Positions 25,080 through 33,475 are shown, numbered from the stretch's first letter. The stretch is DNA of 64,000 bases from Candidatus Woesearchaeota archaeon (GCA_030651135.1 JAUSCS010000009.1:86844-150843), one strand, 5' to 3'. The notes: generated by a model not told the origin, from the letters alone. A program made the numbers and translations.

Positions 25080-25913
25080 ATGCTGATAAAGGCAAGAGTT
25101 GACTTCAAAAAGCCCAATTTGAAGGCGCTGAAAAGAAAGAAATTCACAGTTGCTGACATGCATGTTCATTCAAGGTATTCTGACGGCGTTAATAAGATAA
25201 AGCGCATAATGAACAGGGCCAAAAAGCTTGGAATTGGCATAGCGATAACAGACCATAATGAAATCAGGGGTTCGATAGAAGCCCATAAAAGCAGAAAAGT
25301 TTTTGTTATTCCTGGCATTGAAACAAGCTCAAGTGAGGGGATCCATGCATTATTTTATTTTTACACAATAAAAGAGCTTAAGAATTTTTATAACAGCATT
25401 GTTCTCCCAAACAAAGTAAAGAGAGACTTCTTTTTGAGAATAAGCTTAAGAGACATCGTAAAGGCATCTTCTAAGTTCAAGTGCATAATGGCAATTGCGC
25501 ATCCTTATGCCCCTGGCTGGACAGCGATGTTCAATAAGATTCACAGCAAAATCGTAAATAAAAATCTGATAAACTGCTTTCATGCAGTTGAAGTTTTATC
25601 TGCCTGTAATCTAAGGAAAAGAAACTTAAGGGCATTAGACCTGGCTGAGAGAATAAAAAAGCCCATAACTGCAGGATCAGACGCCCACACATTAATGGAA
25701 ATAGGAAAAGCAGTCACTTATGTAAAAAAAGAGCAAGGTTTAAATGGGTTCTTAAATTCTATTCTAAATAACACCAACTTTGTTGTTGGAAAGGAAAGAA
25801 GATTTTTGCCTAATGCCGCCTCGCAGACACTTAAAGTAAGGAAACATTTAAGAAAGCCGTATGTTCTGCTTAAAAGAGGAGTACGGTATTTCAGGGCAAT
25901 TTCAAGAAGATAG
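25080..25913 (+). CDS. PHP-domain phosphoesterase
   Basis: The 277-residue protein has the four PHP metal-binding motifs: DMHVHSRYSDG near residues 27-37, ITDHNEIRG near 58, AIAHPYAPGW near 143 and AGSDAHT near 204. PHP proteins hydrolyse phosphoesters using two or three metal ions; this stand-alone archaeal type could act on nucleotides, histidinol phosphate-like compounds or DNA ends. A TATA element (CCTTTATAAGC) about 30 bases upstream suggests a nearly leaderless transcript. Its TAG stop is separated by a single base from the 5' end of the tRNA-Arg gene, so the tRNA may be processed from a joint transcript. Confidence 0.82.
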   Translation: MLIKARVDFKKPNLKALKRKKFTVADMHVHSRYSDGVNKIKRIMNRAKKLGIGIAITDHNEIRGSIEAHKSRKVFVIPGIETSSSEGIHALFYFYTIKELKNFYNSIVLPNKVKRDFFLRISLRDIVKASSKFKCIMAIAHPYAPGWTAMFNKIHSKIVNKNLINCFHAVEVLSACNLRKRNLRALDLAERIKKPITAGSDAHTLMEIGKAVTYVKKEQGLNGFLNSILNNTNFVVGKERRFLPNAASQTLKVRKHLRKPYVLLKRGVRYFRAISRR

Positions 25914-25914
25914 T

Positions 25915-26019
25915 GCCCCTATAGTTCAGCCTGGATAGAATTTGGGTTTGCGGCAAAGCGAATCTGGGATTTGCTGATGTAAACAACCTAAGACCGGAGT
26001 TCAAATCTCCGTAGGGGCG
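25915..26019 (+). tRNA. tRNA-Arg(GCG) with a 31-base intron
   Basis: Acceptor GCCCCTA pairs with TAGGGGC; D arm is GTTC/GAAT with AGCCTGGATA loop; T arm is CGGAG-TTCAAAT-CTCCG; discriminator is G, no CCA encoded. The anticodon stem TGGGT/ACCTA encloses TTGCGG...A, giving anticodon GCG. An insertion at 25954-25984 falls between positions 37 and 38, the usual archaeal intron site, and contains its own GCAAA/TTTGC stem. Removing it leaves a 74-base tRNA. The variable loop is four bases long. Exact splice junctions were assigned by pairing, not by a bulge-helix-bulge search. Confidence 0.85.
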
Positions 26020-26067
26020 TATAAACATTTAAATATAGTGTTATGTTAATATACGTGGGGGGCAATA

Positions 26068-27429
26068 ATGAAACTAGTCACAATCGGCTATGACAATTTC
26101 CTGAAAAAAGATGTAAAAAAAATAAACTTTGAAAGCAAGGATCTCCCTAAAGTCCAGCTCTTCAACACAGCCGACGTAATAGCAGGCAATCCTAATTCTA
26201 ACATTGCAATAGCATTTGTTTACAACTGGAAAACAGATGTTGCCCCTGAAAATATAAGAAATTTGTTTCAAAGGCTCTCAAATTATGCTGCGCTGACTGG
26301 CTACTGGCGCACTACAAATGGGGCAAGGTATGCATTTGCAAATATCCTTTCAAACCCGAACATAAACAAGCTTCTATTGCTTGTTTTTGAAAGCGAAGAT
26401 AATGGCCATCTCTTAGTCGATGCCTTGAGAAACTTCTGGAAAAACGGCATTAATGACAACAATGTTATAATCAGCTCAAAAGCGCCGAATCCAAAATTCG
26501 AGCAGGTGCCGAAAGAAGCATTGGAAAGAATAAGGCAGCAGGCAGATTTACTGATTTTAAAGAATATAAAAAATAATTATAATGAAATTGAATCCTTATT
26601 GAAGGAATTAATCCAAGAGCCGGAAAATGCAATCAGCTTAAATGAATTTCAAAAATTAAATCTTGAATTCCACTCAAACACTATAAAAAACGATATGTTT
26701 TATGACGATGGAGCAAGGTTTGAAGAGCCTTTTATTCTGGATCTTTCAAGCTCTGCCCAGAATGTCAAGTTTGAGCAGAAAAACCTCATTGCATCTGTAG
26801 GCCAGTCAGTGCAAGCCAATAACCTTAAAGATGCCTTGGAAAACACAGTGGCGTTTATCTTAAAAAACGGCTCTACAATACTCGATCAAAGAAACATCAT
26901 AACAATTGAATGCAGGTCAATAGCAATAACCATTTTATGCCCTCTTGAAAAAATCCCGGATAATTTTTCAAAAGAATACCTGGACAAATACCTTGATGAA
27001 TTCCTCAATGGCAGGGGAGAAAAACTCGACGAATTCGTCTATACATACCATGAGAGGATTTTTAAAAAATGGGGCAACCAGCCTGAAAAAATCATTGCTC
27101 TGCTAAAGCAAAATCCGAATACAAGAAGGGCATTAATAACATTGTGGGATCCGAATGATGATCTGGGAAATGAAAGCCCTCCGTGCCTTGACTTCATATG
27201 GGCTGTTATAAGGGACAATGCTTTGGAATTCCATGTCGTCTATAGAAGCCACCATATTGCAACTGTCACAGAAGATGGAAAATTATTGCCCGGAGAGGGC
27301 GCTTTTGTCCCGAATATTTATGCAATTGCTTCACTGCAGCAGAATATGGCAAAAGCTTTAAATATCAAATCTGGTCCATTGGTTTTGACAGACTTCAGCG
27401 GCCATTTGTATGTGAGCAGAATAAGGTAA
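26068..27429 (+). CDS. Thymidylate synthase-like protein with N-terminal extension
   Basis: The C-terminal part carries thymidylate synthase signatures: NPNTRRALITLWDPNDDLGN (arginine pair binding phosphate) and SPPCLDFIWAVIRDN with the catalytic cysteine at about residue 373, then HVVYRSHH. The first 200 residues form a separate domain resembling the pterin-binding DUF4346 region found with archaeal thymidylate synthases. It should methylate dUMP to dTMP using a folate-like or methanopterin cofactor. It is followed two bases later by dTMP kinase. A GGGGGG-type leader sequence precedes the ATG at 26068, and a TATA (ACATTTAAATATAG) lies about 40 bases upstream. Confidence 0.8.
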   Translation: MKLVTIGYDNFLKKDVKKINFESKDLPKVQLFNTADVIAGNPNSNIAIAFVYNWKTDVAPENIRNLFQRLSNYAALTGYWRTTNGARYAFANILSNPNINKLLLLVFESEDNGHLLVDALRNFWKNGINDNNVIISSKAPNPKFEQVPKEALERIRQQADLLILKNIKNNYNEIESLLKELIQEPENAISLNEFQKLNLEFHSNTIKNDMFYDDGARFEEPFILDLSSSAQNVKFEQKNLIASVGQSVQANNLKDALENTVAFILKNGSTILDQRNIITIECRSIAITILCPLEKIPDNFSKEYLDKYLDEFLNGRGEKLDEFVYTYHERIFKKWGNQPEKIIALLKQNPNTRRALITLWDPNDDLGNESPPCLDFIWAVIRDNALEFHVVYRSHHIATVTEDGKLLPGEGAFVPNIYAIASLQQNMAKALNIKSGPLVLTDFSGHLYVSRIR

Positions 27430-27431
27430 AA

Positions 27432-28052
27432 ATGCAAAAAGGAATCTTCATTGTTTTCGACGGAATGGATGGAACTGGCAAAAGCACCAATTTGTACAAG
27501 TCAGCAGAATACATCTTCGAAAAAACAAAGCAGTACACTCATTTATTATTGACAAGAGAGCCGACTTATTCCCCTTATGGGCAGGAATTAAGGAAAATGC
27601 TTCGTGAGGAAAAAGATCCGCTAAAGAATGCCAAGATGTGCTTTGAGCTTTTCATAAAAGACAGGAAGCACCACGTTGATAATATGATCGCCCCGGCACT
27701 TAAATCAGGCCAGATTGTTCTTATGGACAGGTATAAATATTCAAACATTGCATTCCAGCAGACTCAGGGGATAGATAAAAAAGAGCTGATCGAGGCAAAT
27801 GCAAAGTTCATAGTTCCTGATTTAATTATAATCCTGGATCTGGACCCTGAAGCTTCATTGGCCAGGATAAAAAACAGAAGCGAAACAGAGAAATTCGAAA
27901 ATCTTGAATTCATGAAAAAGCTGAGGCATAATTTTTTGAATTTAAAGAAAGATCTTCCAAACGAGAACATTGTAATAATAGACGCTTCTAAGTCAAGGGA
28001 AGAAGTTTTCAATGAGATAAAAAAGGAACTGGATAAAGTATTGCCTTATTAA
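27432..28052 (+). CDS. tmk: Thymidylate kinase
   Basis: The 206-residue protein has the P-loop FDGMDGTGKST at residues 9-19, the substrate motif TREPTYSPYGQELRKML near 40-56, and the DRYKYSNIAFQQTQG block near 99-113. It phosphorylates dTMP to dTDP. Placement directly after the thymidylate synthase-like gene and near dUTPase makes a compact dTTP pathway. Its 3' end overlaps the convergent radical SAM gene by four bases. Confidence 0.93.
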   Translation: MQKGIFIVFDGMDGTGKSTNLYKSAEYIFEKTKQYTHLLLTREPTYSPYGQELRKMLREEKDPLKNAKMCFELFIKDRKHHVDNMIAPALKSGQIVLMDRYKYSNIAFQQTQGIDKKELIEANAKFIVPDLIIILDLDPEASLARIKNRSETEKFENLEFMKKLRHNFLNLKKDLPNENIVIIDASKSREEVFNEIKKELDKVLPY

Positions 28053-28762
28053 ACTTCAATCCTCAGATTCGGATTCTTCTTCAGGCAGTAAGCTTTCAGA
28101 TTCTCAAGAAACTCTTTTGATGGTGATTTGATATTCTCAAATTTTGGATCAACTGTCTTATCATCTGAGCTGAACTGCTGCAGCCTCCACATGCAGTTGA
28201 TCTCTTTTATCTCGTCCCCGATTTTAGCAATATCCTCTTTTTTATAAATAAGCGACGGCACAATTGTTGTTCTTATCTCAACATCAACTTTCGATTCGTT
28301 CTCCTTCAGAATCCTAAGGGTTTTTTTGATGTTTTCAATTATTTCTTTTGTTTTTTTAAAAAAAGTATTTGATCTTGTCGCATTTTCAAATATGCTCTCA
28401 ATCAAAGGAGCTTTAATATCCAGTTTTATCACATCAGCCAGTTTCTTGTTTATCAGCTCCAATATAACATCCGGATTGCTGCCATTGGTTTCAAGAATGT
28501 TTTTTTTATTTAGTTTTTTACAGAAAGACATTAATTCGATTAGCGCATCTTTCTGAAGGCATGGTTCTCCGCCGGAAAAAACAACATAACCTGACTTGCT
28601 TGCTTTAATGTCTTTTTTTATGATCTTTAAATCATTCAGGAACCTTTTGTCAAAATTCACAAGCTCAGCCTTGCTGCAGAAAGGGCATTTGAAATCGCAG
28701 CCTGCAAAATTAACAGTGCAAAGATCCTTCTTGACAACTATATCGCTGATATACCCCTCCAT
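28049..28762 (-). CDS. Radical SAM protein, NrdG/anaerobic RNR-activase-like
   Basis: The 237-residue protein has the cluster motif GCDFKCPFC (C22, C26, C29; C-x3-C-x2-C), the SAM-binding VVFSGGEPCLQ near residue 60, and an ILETNGSNPD strand near 89. The opening TVNFAGCDFKCPFCSKAELV is typical of archaeal activases of the anaerobic ribonucleotide reductase. It would install the glycyl radical on NrdD, but no nrdD is in the window. Its neighbourhood of dTMP kinase and dUTPase supports a deoxynucleotide role. Confidence 0.82.
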   Translation of the reverse strand: MEGYISDIVVKKDLCTVNFAGCDFKCPFCSKAELVNFDKRFLNDLKIIKKDIKASKSGYVVFSGGEPCLQKDALIELMSFCKKLNKKNILETNGSNPDVILELINKKLADVIKLDIKAPLIESIFENATRSNTFFKKTKEIIENIKKTLRILKENESKVDVEIRTTIVPSLIYKKEDIAKIGDEIKEINCMWRLQQFSSDDKTVDPKFENIKSPSKEFLENLKAYCLKKNPNLRIEV

Positions 28763-28809
28763 AAGGCACAGAAATAGCTGTTTGTTTTTATAATTTGTTG
28801 TTTTAAAAA

Positions 28810-28923
28810 CTATTCTTCAACTGCTTTCTTAGCATCTTCCTTCTTATCAAAAAACCCTTCCAGTGTTTTGTTGTTAACTATGGTCTTGTAGCTTATCTTT
28901 TTTGTCTTCTCTTTGTCCTTCAT
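28810..28923 (-). CDS. Small basic protein, 37 aa
   Basis: A 37-residue frame begins MKDKEKTKKISYKTIVNNKT and ends KKAVEE. It has a strong ribosome binding site (AGAGGTGAT) eight bases before the ATG, placed right at the stop of dut, so it is probably translated from the dut transcript. The pattern FFDKKEDAKKAVEE resembles the end of a small beta-hairpin/helix protein. No function can be assigned. Confidence 0.55.
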   Translation of the reverse strand: MKDKEKTKKISYKTIVNNKTLEGFFDKKEDAKKAVEE

Positions 28924-28940
28924 TAAAATCACCTCTTTTT

Positions 28941-29363
28941 TTACAGCCCTGTGCTTCCGAATCCCTTTTCATTCCTTGTTGTCTCATCCAATGCTTCAAC
29001 TTCTTCAAGTTCAGCCTTTTCAACTTTCTGCACAAGCATCTGGGCTATCTTCATCCCTTTTTTGATTATAAAATCCTCTTTTCCAAGATTAACCATTACA
29101 ACCTTTATCTCCCCCCTATATGAAGAATCAATAACTCCGCCTTTTGTCTTAATGCCATTATTCAGCGCAATTCCGCTCTTGTCCCAAACCAAGCCCACAT
29201 AGCCATTTGGAATTGCAATCTGCACTCCTGTCTTGATTGCAGCCCTTTCGCAGACTTTCAGAATAAAATCCTCATCAGAGTAAAGATCCAAGCCGGCATC
29301 CCCTTCATGCGCGTATGAAGGCAGTTTCGCATCTTTGCTTAGCTTTTTTATTTTTATTTTCAT
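28941..29363 (-). CDS. dut: dUTP diphosphatase
   Basis: The trimeric dUTPase motifs occur in order: GDAGLDLYS near residue 20, WDKSGIALNNGI near 60, GGVIDSSYRGEI near 75 and a C-terminal GFGSTG. The 140-residue length is normal. I start it at ATG 29363 (MKIKIKKLSK), since the upstream ATG adds seven residues absent from the family. It hydrolyses dUTP to dUMP, supplying the thymidylate synthase encoded nearby and keeping uracil out of DNA. Confidence 0.93.
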   Translation of the reverse strand: MKIKIKKLSKDAKLPSYAHEGDAGLDLYSDEDFILKVCERAAIKTGVQIAIPNGYVGLVWDKSGIALNNGIKTKGGVIDSSYRGEIKVVMVNLGKEDFIIKKGMKIAQMLVQKVEKAELEEVEALDETTRNEKGFGSTGL

Positions 29364-29452
29364 AGGAGAACAAAAATAAAGCATTCATCTGCATTTAAAT
29401 ACATTATCAAAGTTTAAAATATAGTATGGAAAGGGTATTTTGAAGTTAAAAA

Positions 29453-29935
29453 TTAATTCAGGTTATTTTTGATTTCGCTGTACAGCCTTGGGCAGATTCT
29501 TTCAGCCAAAGGCAGATAATACTTCTCACAAAAATACTTGAACCTCTCTGCCTTCTCATTGCTCAATGCCGAGCCTATATTGCCGGAATTATGCGCAACA
29601 TCCGCCAGCTTAATCAACTGCGCCCTTCTGTCTGTATTCAGAAATCTTTTTACGTATTCTTCTTTGTTGTCGCACTTTGTCAATATTTTTACAAGATCAG
29701 CAATTTCCTCATTGAATTCTCTTGCTATTTCATCCAAGCTTACATTGCAATCTTCTGCAACATCATGAAGCCATGCAACTGACAAGGTTATGTCATCATT
29801 GACTCCCATCATTTTAAGGATCTTTACAACACCCCCGGGATGTGTTATGTAAGGCACATCTGAAGGGTATTTTCTATACTGGCCCTGGTGTTTTTCTATT
29901 GCAAATTCTTCTGCTTTTTCCAAATGCATTTCCAT
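29453..29935 (-). CDS. HD-domain hydrolase (SpoT/MESH1-like)
   Basis: The 160-residue protein has HQGQYRKYPSDVPYITHPGG near residues 17-36, VAWLHDVAED (the HD pair) near 57 and LIKLADVAHNSGNI near 115, the pattern of single-domain (p)ppGpp hydrolase-like HD proteins. No synthetase domain is present. The start at 29935 follows the stop of the upstream 146-residue gene by one base. A near copy of its first 19 codons lies upstream at 30383-30442, beyond the intervening gene. Its substrate might be ppGpp or another nucleotide. Confidence 0.8.
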   Translation of the reverse strand: MEMHLEKAEEFAIEKHQGQYRKYPSDVPYITHPGGVVKILKMMGVNDDITLSVAWLHDVAEDCNVSLDEIAREFNEEIADLVKILTKCDNKEEYVKRFLNTDRRAQLIKLADVAHNSGNIGSALSNEKAERFKYFCEKYYLPLAERICPRLYSEIKNNLN

Positions 29936-29936
29936 T

Positions 29937-30377
29937 TTAATCATCCAATATTCTTTTGTGTCCTTTAGGGCATTCCCCTTTTGTGTAATCGGAGAAACTC
30001 CCATCAAAAATCGAGTTAAGTTGCCAGTGATCATGGCAATAAACTTTCTTGCAATCAGGGCAATATCCATCAAGGCCATTGCAGTTGATAAGATATTGAT
30101 GAATAAAACCAAGATCCTTTTTTTTGAAAGAAATAATAATGTCTTCAAGTTGCTTGCTTTTTATTACAAAACTTCTCAAAGCACTTGATATTCTCATCTC
30201 TTTATATTTTTTATAAATATCAACCACCGCAGCCTTTTGATCACAAACGCCGCACTTCAATAAAAAGCCATTTTCTGGCTCTTCGTTCCTTATGGCATCA
30301 TAATTGGGATGCCCTTCATTTGTAGCTTTTACTCCTATGCTCGGTCTGTTTTTAATTTCAGGCAGTATCCTTGTCAT
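29937..30377 (-). CDS. Zinc-ribbon-rich protein of unknown family, cargo between HD gene copies
   Basis: The 146-residue protein carries CGVCDQKA near residue 42, GYCPDCKKVYCHDHW near 104 and GECPKGHKRIL at the end, giving several Cys/His pairs likely to bind zinc. The rest is helical. A good ribosome binding site (GGAGGTTGATGAAA) precedes ATG 30377; the same leader wording precedes the gene at 30905. Its stop is one base before the HD hydrolase ATG. It stands between the intact HD gene and a truncated copy of that gene's start, so it appears to be an insertion. Function unknown. Confidence 0.68.
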   Translation of the reverse strand: MTRILPEIKNRPSIGVKATNEGHPNYDAIRNEEPENGFLLKCGVCDQKAAVVDIYKKYKEMRISSALRSFVIKSKQLEDIIISFKKKDLGFIHQYLINCNGLDGYCPDCKKVYCHDHWQLNSIFDGSFSDYTKGECPKGHKRILDD

Positions 30378-30382
30378 TTTCA

Positions 30383-30442
30383 TCAACCTCCTTTATGTTT
30401 TTCTGTTGCAAATCTTTCTGCTTTTTCCAAATGCATTTCCAT
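30383..30442 (-). pseudogene. 5' fragment of the HD hydrolase gene (19 codons)
   Basis: MEMHLEKAERFATEKHKGG, then TGA, matches the start of the HD hydrolase (MEMHLEKAEEFAIEKHQG) at 15 of 19 positions, and the preceding GATTAAA is also shared. After the homology ends, the sequence becomes the ribosome binding site of the 146-residue gene. It is most simply a remnant left upstream of the inserted gene. Confidence 0.7.
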
Positions 30443-30527
30443 TTTAATCACTCTGATTCTACCCCTCTGCTTCTTTCTGGGCAGTACATTAATTGTTAAT
30501 TTCAATAAGCGAACGGGCTCAAAAGCA

Positions 30528-30905
30528 TTATTCTAAATTCCAAGTATCCCCGCCAAGGTATCCTCCTTTTGGATCATATGCGTAATAAACAGTTGCAACA
30601 TGTGAATCCGATGCTGATTCCATTGCTCCTCTTGTCATTTTTCTTGCTTCTCGCAATGCTTCATCTGCTGAATCATATTCTCCATGAACCCAATCGCCAC
30701 CATCAAATTTATCAATTCCAAGAACCCTATATTTACCAACATCAGATTTTCTCATTCCTGCAACTCTCTGCACATTTCTTTCTAAATTTCCAAGTAACTG
30801 ACTAGATGAAACTCCTAATTCATCCGCAACTTGTTTTGCTAAATCTCTTGTTGCTTTGTCAAATTTACCTTGGCAACCTATTATTTTTATTTTGGGCTTT
30901 TCCAT
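30528..30905 (-). CDS. Small soluble protein of unknown function (125 aa)
   Basis: It begins MEKPKIKIIGCQGKFDKATR and has a helical, possibly HTH-like segment VADELGVSSSQLLGNLER, then a glycine/acid-rich C-terminal half (YDPKGGYLGGDTWNLE). The start at 30905 is set by GGAGGTTGATGAAA immediately upstream, identical to the leader of the gene at 30377; the upstream in-frame ATGs lack this. No transmembrane segment is evident. I do not recognise the family. The segment 30443-30527 downstream holds no gene. Confidence 0.6.
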   Translation of the reverse strand: MEKPKIKIIGCQGKFDKATRDLAKQVADELGVSSSQLLGNLERNVQRVAGMRKSDVGKYRVLGIDKFDGGDWVHGEYDSADEALREARKMTRGAMESASDSHVATVYYAYDPKGGYLGGDTWNLE

Positions 30906-31032
30906 TTTCATCAACCTCCCTGATATCTGCATGGAAAAGAAAAAATATATTCTTTTTTATTATAGTATATATTCTGGTATATTCTTATATTCTTTAGAAA
31001 GCTTTAAATACAGCCACAGCCATAGTTGCTGC

Positions 31033-31953
31033 ATGAAAAGAAGAATAATAAAGCAGGGAGCGGCAACTTTGACTGTGTCATTGCCTTCTTCCTGGACAAA
31101 AAAATTCAGCCTTGAAGCAAAAGACGAGATAAATGTCGAGGAAGTGGGGAAAAATCTTCTTTTGTCAACAAAAAAGCCGTTCAAAAAGGAAAAAGCTGTT
31201 CTGGAAGTTTCAGCTCTGCAGAGAAAACTGCTTTACCGATACATTAATGCTTTTTATATATCGGGCATTGAAGAAATTGAGCTTTTATTCAGCGATCCTA
31301 AGAAGATGGAGTTAATACAAGACATATCGGGCTCTTTGATCGGCCTCACTGTGATAAGCCAGACAAAAAAAAGCTGCATAATAAGGGATATTGCAGACTT
31401 GAAGGAAAATGAATTTGACAATCTTTTGAGAAGGGCTTTTTTCATGATATTCCAGCTGACAGAAGACTGCCTTAACGGAATAGAAAATAAAGACAAAGCA
31501 CTGCTGGAAAGCCTTGAATCAAGGGACTGGGCAATAAACAAGATTCTCTACGCCTGTTTAAGGATACTGAGCAGAAAAGGCTACAGAGATTTTGATAAAA
31601 CAACCTATATTCACAGCATAATCTGGAATGTGGAAAATATAAGCGACTCGTATATAGACATTTCAAGGGATTGGTCTGCAAATAAAAAAATAACAGCCAT
31701 GATAAAAAGAACAAACTCTTTATTGAGGGATGTGCATGACAATTATTACAAATTCAGCAATGAGAGTGCCCTTAAAATATACCAGAAAAGAAACGAAATA
31801 AAGGAAGAAATGGGCAGATTGTTAAAAACAAACTCTGTAGCTGAGATAAGGATCCTGTTCCATATCAAAAAGATAGTTGAATTCCTCGTGGATGTTTTGC
31901 AATTAGAATTGATAATAAATCAGTCAAAAAGCCATTCAGAACCAAACATTTAA
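31033..31953 (+). CDS. AbrB/PhoU-like regulatory protein
   Basis: The protein (306 residues from ATG 31033) starts with a SpoVT/AbrB-type swapped-hairpin domain (MKRRIIKQGAATLTVSLPSS, then WTKKFSLEAKDEINVEE) followed by PhoU-like helical repeats to the end. This fusion is common in Archaea and is usually linked to phosphate-uptake control. No Pst genes are nearby. A TATA (GCTTTAAATAC) 28 bases before the ATG decides this start over the longer in-frame extension. Confidence 0.78.
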   Translation: MKRRIIKQGAATLTVSLPSSWTKKFSLEAKDEINVEEVGKNLLLSTKKPFKKEKAVLEVSALQRKLLYRYINAFYISGIEEIELLFSDPKKMELIQDISGSLIGLTVISQTKKSCIIRDIADLKENEFDNLLRRAFFMIFQLTEDCLNGIENKDKALLESLESRDWAINKILYACLRILSRKGYRDFDKTTYIHSIIWNVENISDSYIDISRDWSANKKITAMIKRTNSLLRDVHDNYYKFSNESALKIYQKRNEIKEEMGRLLKTNSVAEIRILFHIKKIVEFLVDVLQLELIINQSKSHSEPNI

Positions 31954-32000
31954 AAATAAGCATAGCCCTATAACAAAAATCAACTAAAGAGGTGGTCTAA

Positions 32001-32750
32001 ATGCCATATGCGCTATACGTCATTGGAGCAATAATCTTTTTTTTCTTGCTATCAGGGATCAAGCTGTTATACCAATATGAAAGAGGGGTTATTTTTACCT
32101 TAGGAAGATACAGCCATGTTAAAGATCCTGGCTTAAGATGGGTCATGCCCGTAATCCAAAATATGAGGAAGGTTGATATTCGCATCAAAACTGCAGATAT
32201 CCCTCGCCAGGAAGTTATTACAAAAGACAATATTCCGCTTCTTGCAAACACAGTTGTTTATTTTAAAGTTGAAAAGCCTGCAGATGCCATCATAAAGATC
32301 GAGGATTTTGAATATGCTGTGAAACAATACACGCAAGCTGCATTACGGGATGTTATTGGCAACTCAGAGCTTGACTTTGTTTTGACAGAAAGAGAAAAGA
32401 TAGCAAGCAGCATTAAAAAGATAGTCGATACAGAAACCTCAGGCTGGGGTGTTGACATAGAATCAATAAAGATACAGGAACTAGAGCTTCCGGCTGAAAT
32501 GAAAAGGGCAATGGCAAAGCAGGCTGAAGCAGAAAGGGAGAGAAGGGCAGTTATTATTGCTGCTGAAGGAGAGCTGGAAGCTTCGGAAAATCTGAGAAAG
32601 GCTTCTGACAACTTATCCAAAAGCCCGGCTGCTGTTCACCTTAGAACCCTGCAGACTATACGGGACATTGCAGCAGATCCATCAGAAAAAATTGTTTTGT
32701 TTCTGCCTTCAGATACGGCAGGCCTGATTAAAAAATTCACTAAGAAATAG
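32001..32750 (+). CDS. SPFH/stomatin-like membrane protein (slipin)
   Basis: One N-terminal transmembrane helix (residues 4-20) is followed by a band-7 domain beginning YERGVIFTLGRY and including PGLRWVMPVIQNM and VDIRIKTADIPRQEVITKDN, then a helical coiled tail with EAERERRAVIIAAEGE. A 249-residue length is typical. Stomatins form membrane oligomers and often regulate proteases; archaeal ones are usually next to a NfeD/SppA protease gene, which is absent here. An AGAGGTGG ribosome binding site precedes the ATG. Confidence 0.9.
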   Translation: MPYALYVIGAIIFFFLLSGIKLLYQYERGVIFTLGRYSHVKDPGLRWVMPVIQNMRKVDIRIKTADIPRQEVITKDNIPLLANTVVYFKVEKPADAIIKIEDFEYAVKQYTQAALRDVIGNSELDFVLTEREKIASSIKKIVDTETSGWGVDIESIKIQELELPAEMKRAMAKQAEAERERRAVIIAAEGELEASENLRKASDNLSKSPAAVHLRTLQTIRDIAADPSEKIVLFLPSDTAGLIKKFTKK

Positions 32751-32761
32751 GAGATGCTTAA

Positions 32762-33427
32762 ATGCTGGATCACAAAACCCGTTATTTACAGATAGCTTTC
32801 AATGACGACCTGGCATTGATAAATAGGATTCTTCCTGCAATCCCTGAAGATGACAGAATTCTGATTGAAGCAGGAACTCCTTTTATTAAAAGAGAGGGTT
32901 TTGCAGGAATAAGGAGAATTTCAGAAATATGGGGCGGCAAGATTGTTGCGGACCTGAAAACAATGGACGGCGCATTAGAAGAAGTTGACCTTGCCTATAA
33001 CGCAGGAGCTTCTGCAGCAACAGTTTTGGGAAGCGCATCAGTTGAAACAAAGAATTTATTCTTGCAAAGATGCAAAGAGTTTGGCATGGATTCAATGATT
33101 GACATGATCAATGTCGAAGAGCCTTTGAAAGCCATATTAAAGTTAAAACAGCCTCCGAGAGTTGTTATCCTCCACAAAGGCAGAGACGAAGAAACAACAA
33201 GAGGCAAACTAATACAATACAAGCACATAGCCAAAATAAAGAGCAAATATGATGTTCTGATCTCTGCTGCCGGCGGTGTTGACTTAAGGGAAGCAAGAAG
33301 CGCAATCTTCAACGGCGCAAATATAGTTGTTGTGAACATCGTATCTGCAGCAGATCCCTGGACCGGGATCAGGTCAGACGAGAATGTTGCTGAGATAGCA
33401 AGGCAGTTTTTAAGAACAATTGAATAA
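32762..33427 (+). CDS. 3-hexulose-6-phosphate synthase / OMP decarboxylase-family protein
   Basis: The 221-residue TIM barrel has VADLKTMDG near residue 61 (D-x-K-x-x-D), GASAATVLGSASVETK near 80 and AAGGVDLREARSA near 168. These fit hexulose-6-phosphate synthase, which joins formaldehyde and ribulose 5-phosphate; Archaea use it in reverse to make pentose phosphates. Orotidine phosphate decarboxylase has a related core, but the VLGSA wording favours the synthase. A partner hexulose isomerase gene is not in the window. It follows the stomatin gene by 11 bases. Confidence 0.8.
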   Translation: MLDHKTRYLQIAFNDDLALINRILPAIPEDDRILIEAGTPFIKREGFAGIRRISEIWGGKIVADLKTMDGALEEVDLAYNAGASAATVLGSASVETKNLFLQRCKEFGMDSMIDMINVEEPLKAILKLKQPPRVVILHKGRDEETTRGKLIQYKHIAKIKSKYDVLISAAGGVDLREARSAIFNGANIVVVNIVSAADPWTGIRSDENVAEIARQFLRTIE

Positions 33428-33475
33428 AATGACGACATACAAACTTTTATAAATCCCTTCTCTTTCTTATCGCCT

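Noticed and set aside
25915-26019. tRNA-Ala(TGC)
   Set aside because: Shifting the anticodon stem to TTGGG/CCTAA gives TGC but leaves only three bases in the variable loop, and the acceptor lacks the G-U pair of tRNA-Ala. The D-loop and G37 fit tRNA-Arg.
29938-30148. Longer N-terminus for the HD hydrolase
   Set aside because: It would overlap the 146-residue gene entirely and shows no domain-like sequence; the stub copy supports the start at 29935.
30856-31032. Upstream extension of the PhoU-like protein
   Set aside because: It crosses the divergent promoter region and the TATA at about 31000; the AbrB domain starts at 31033.
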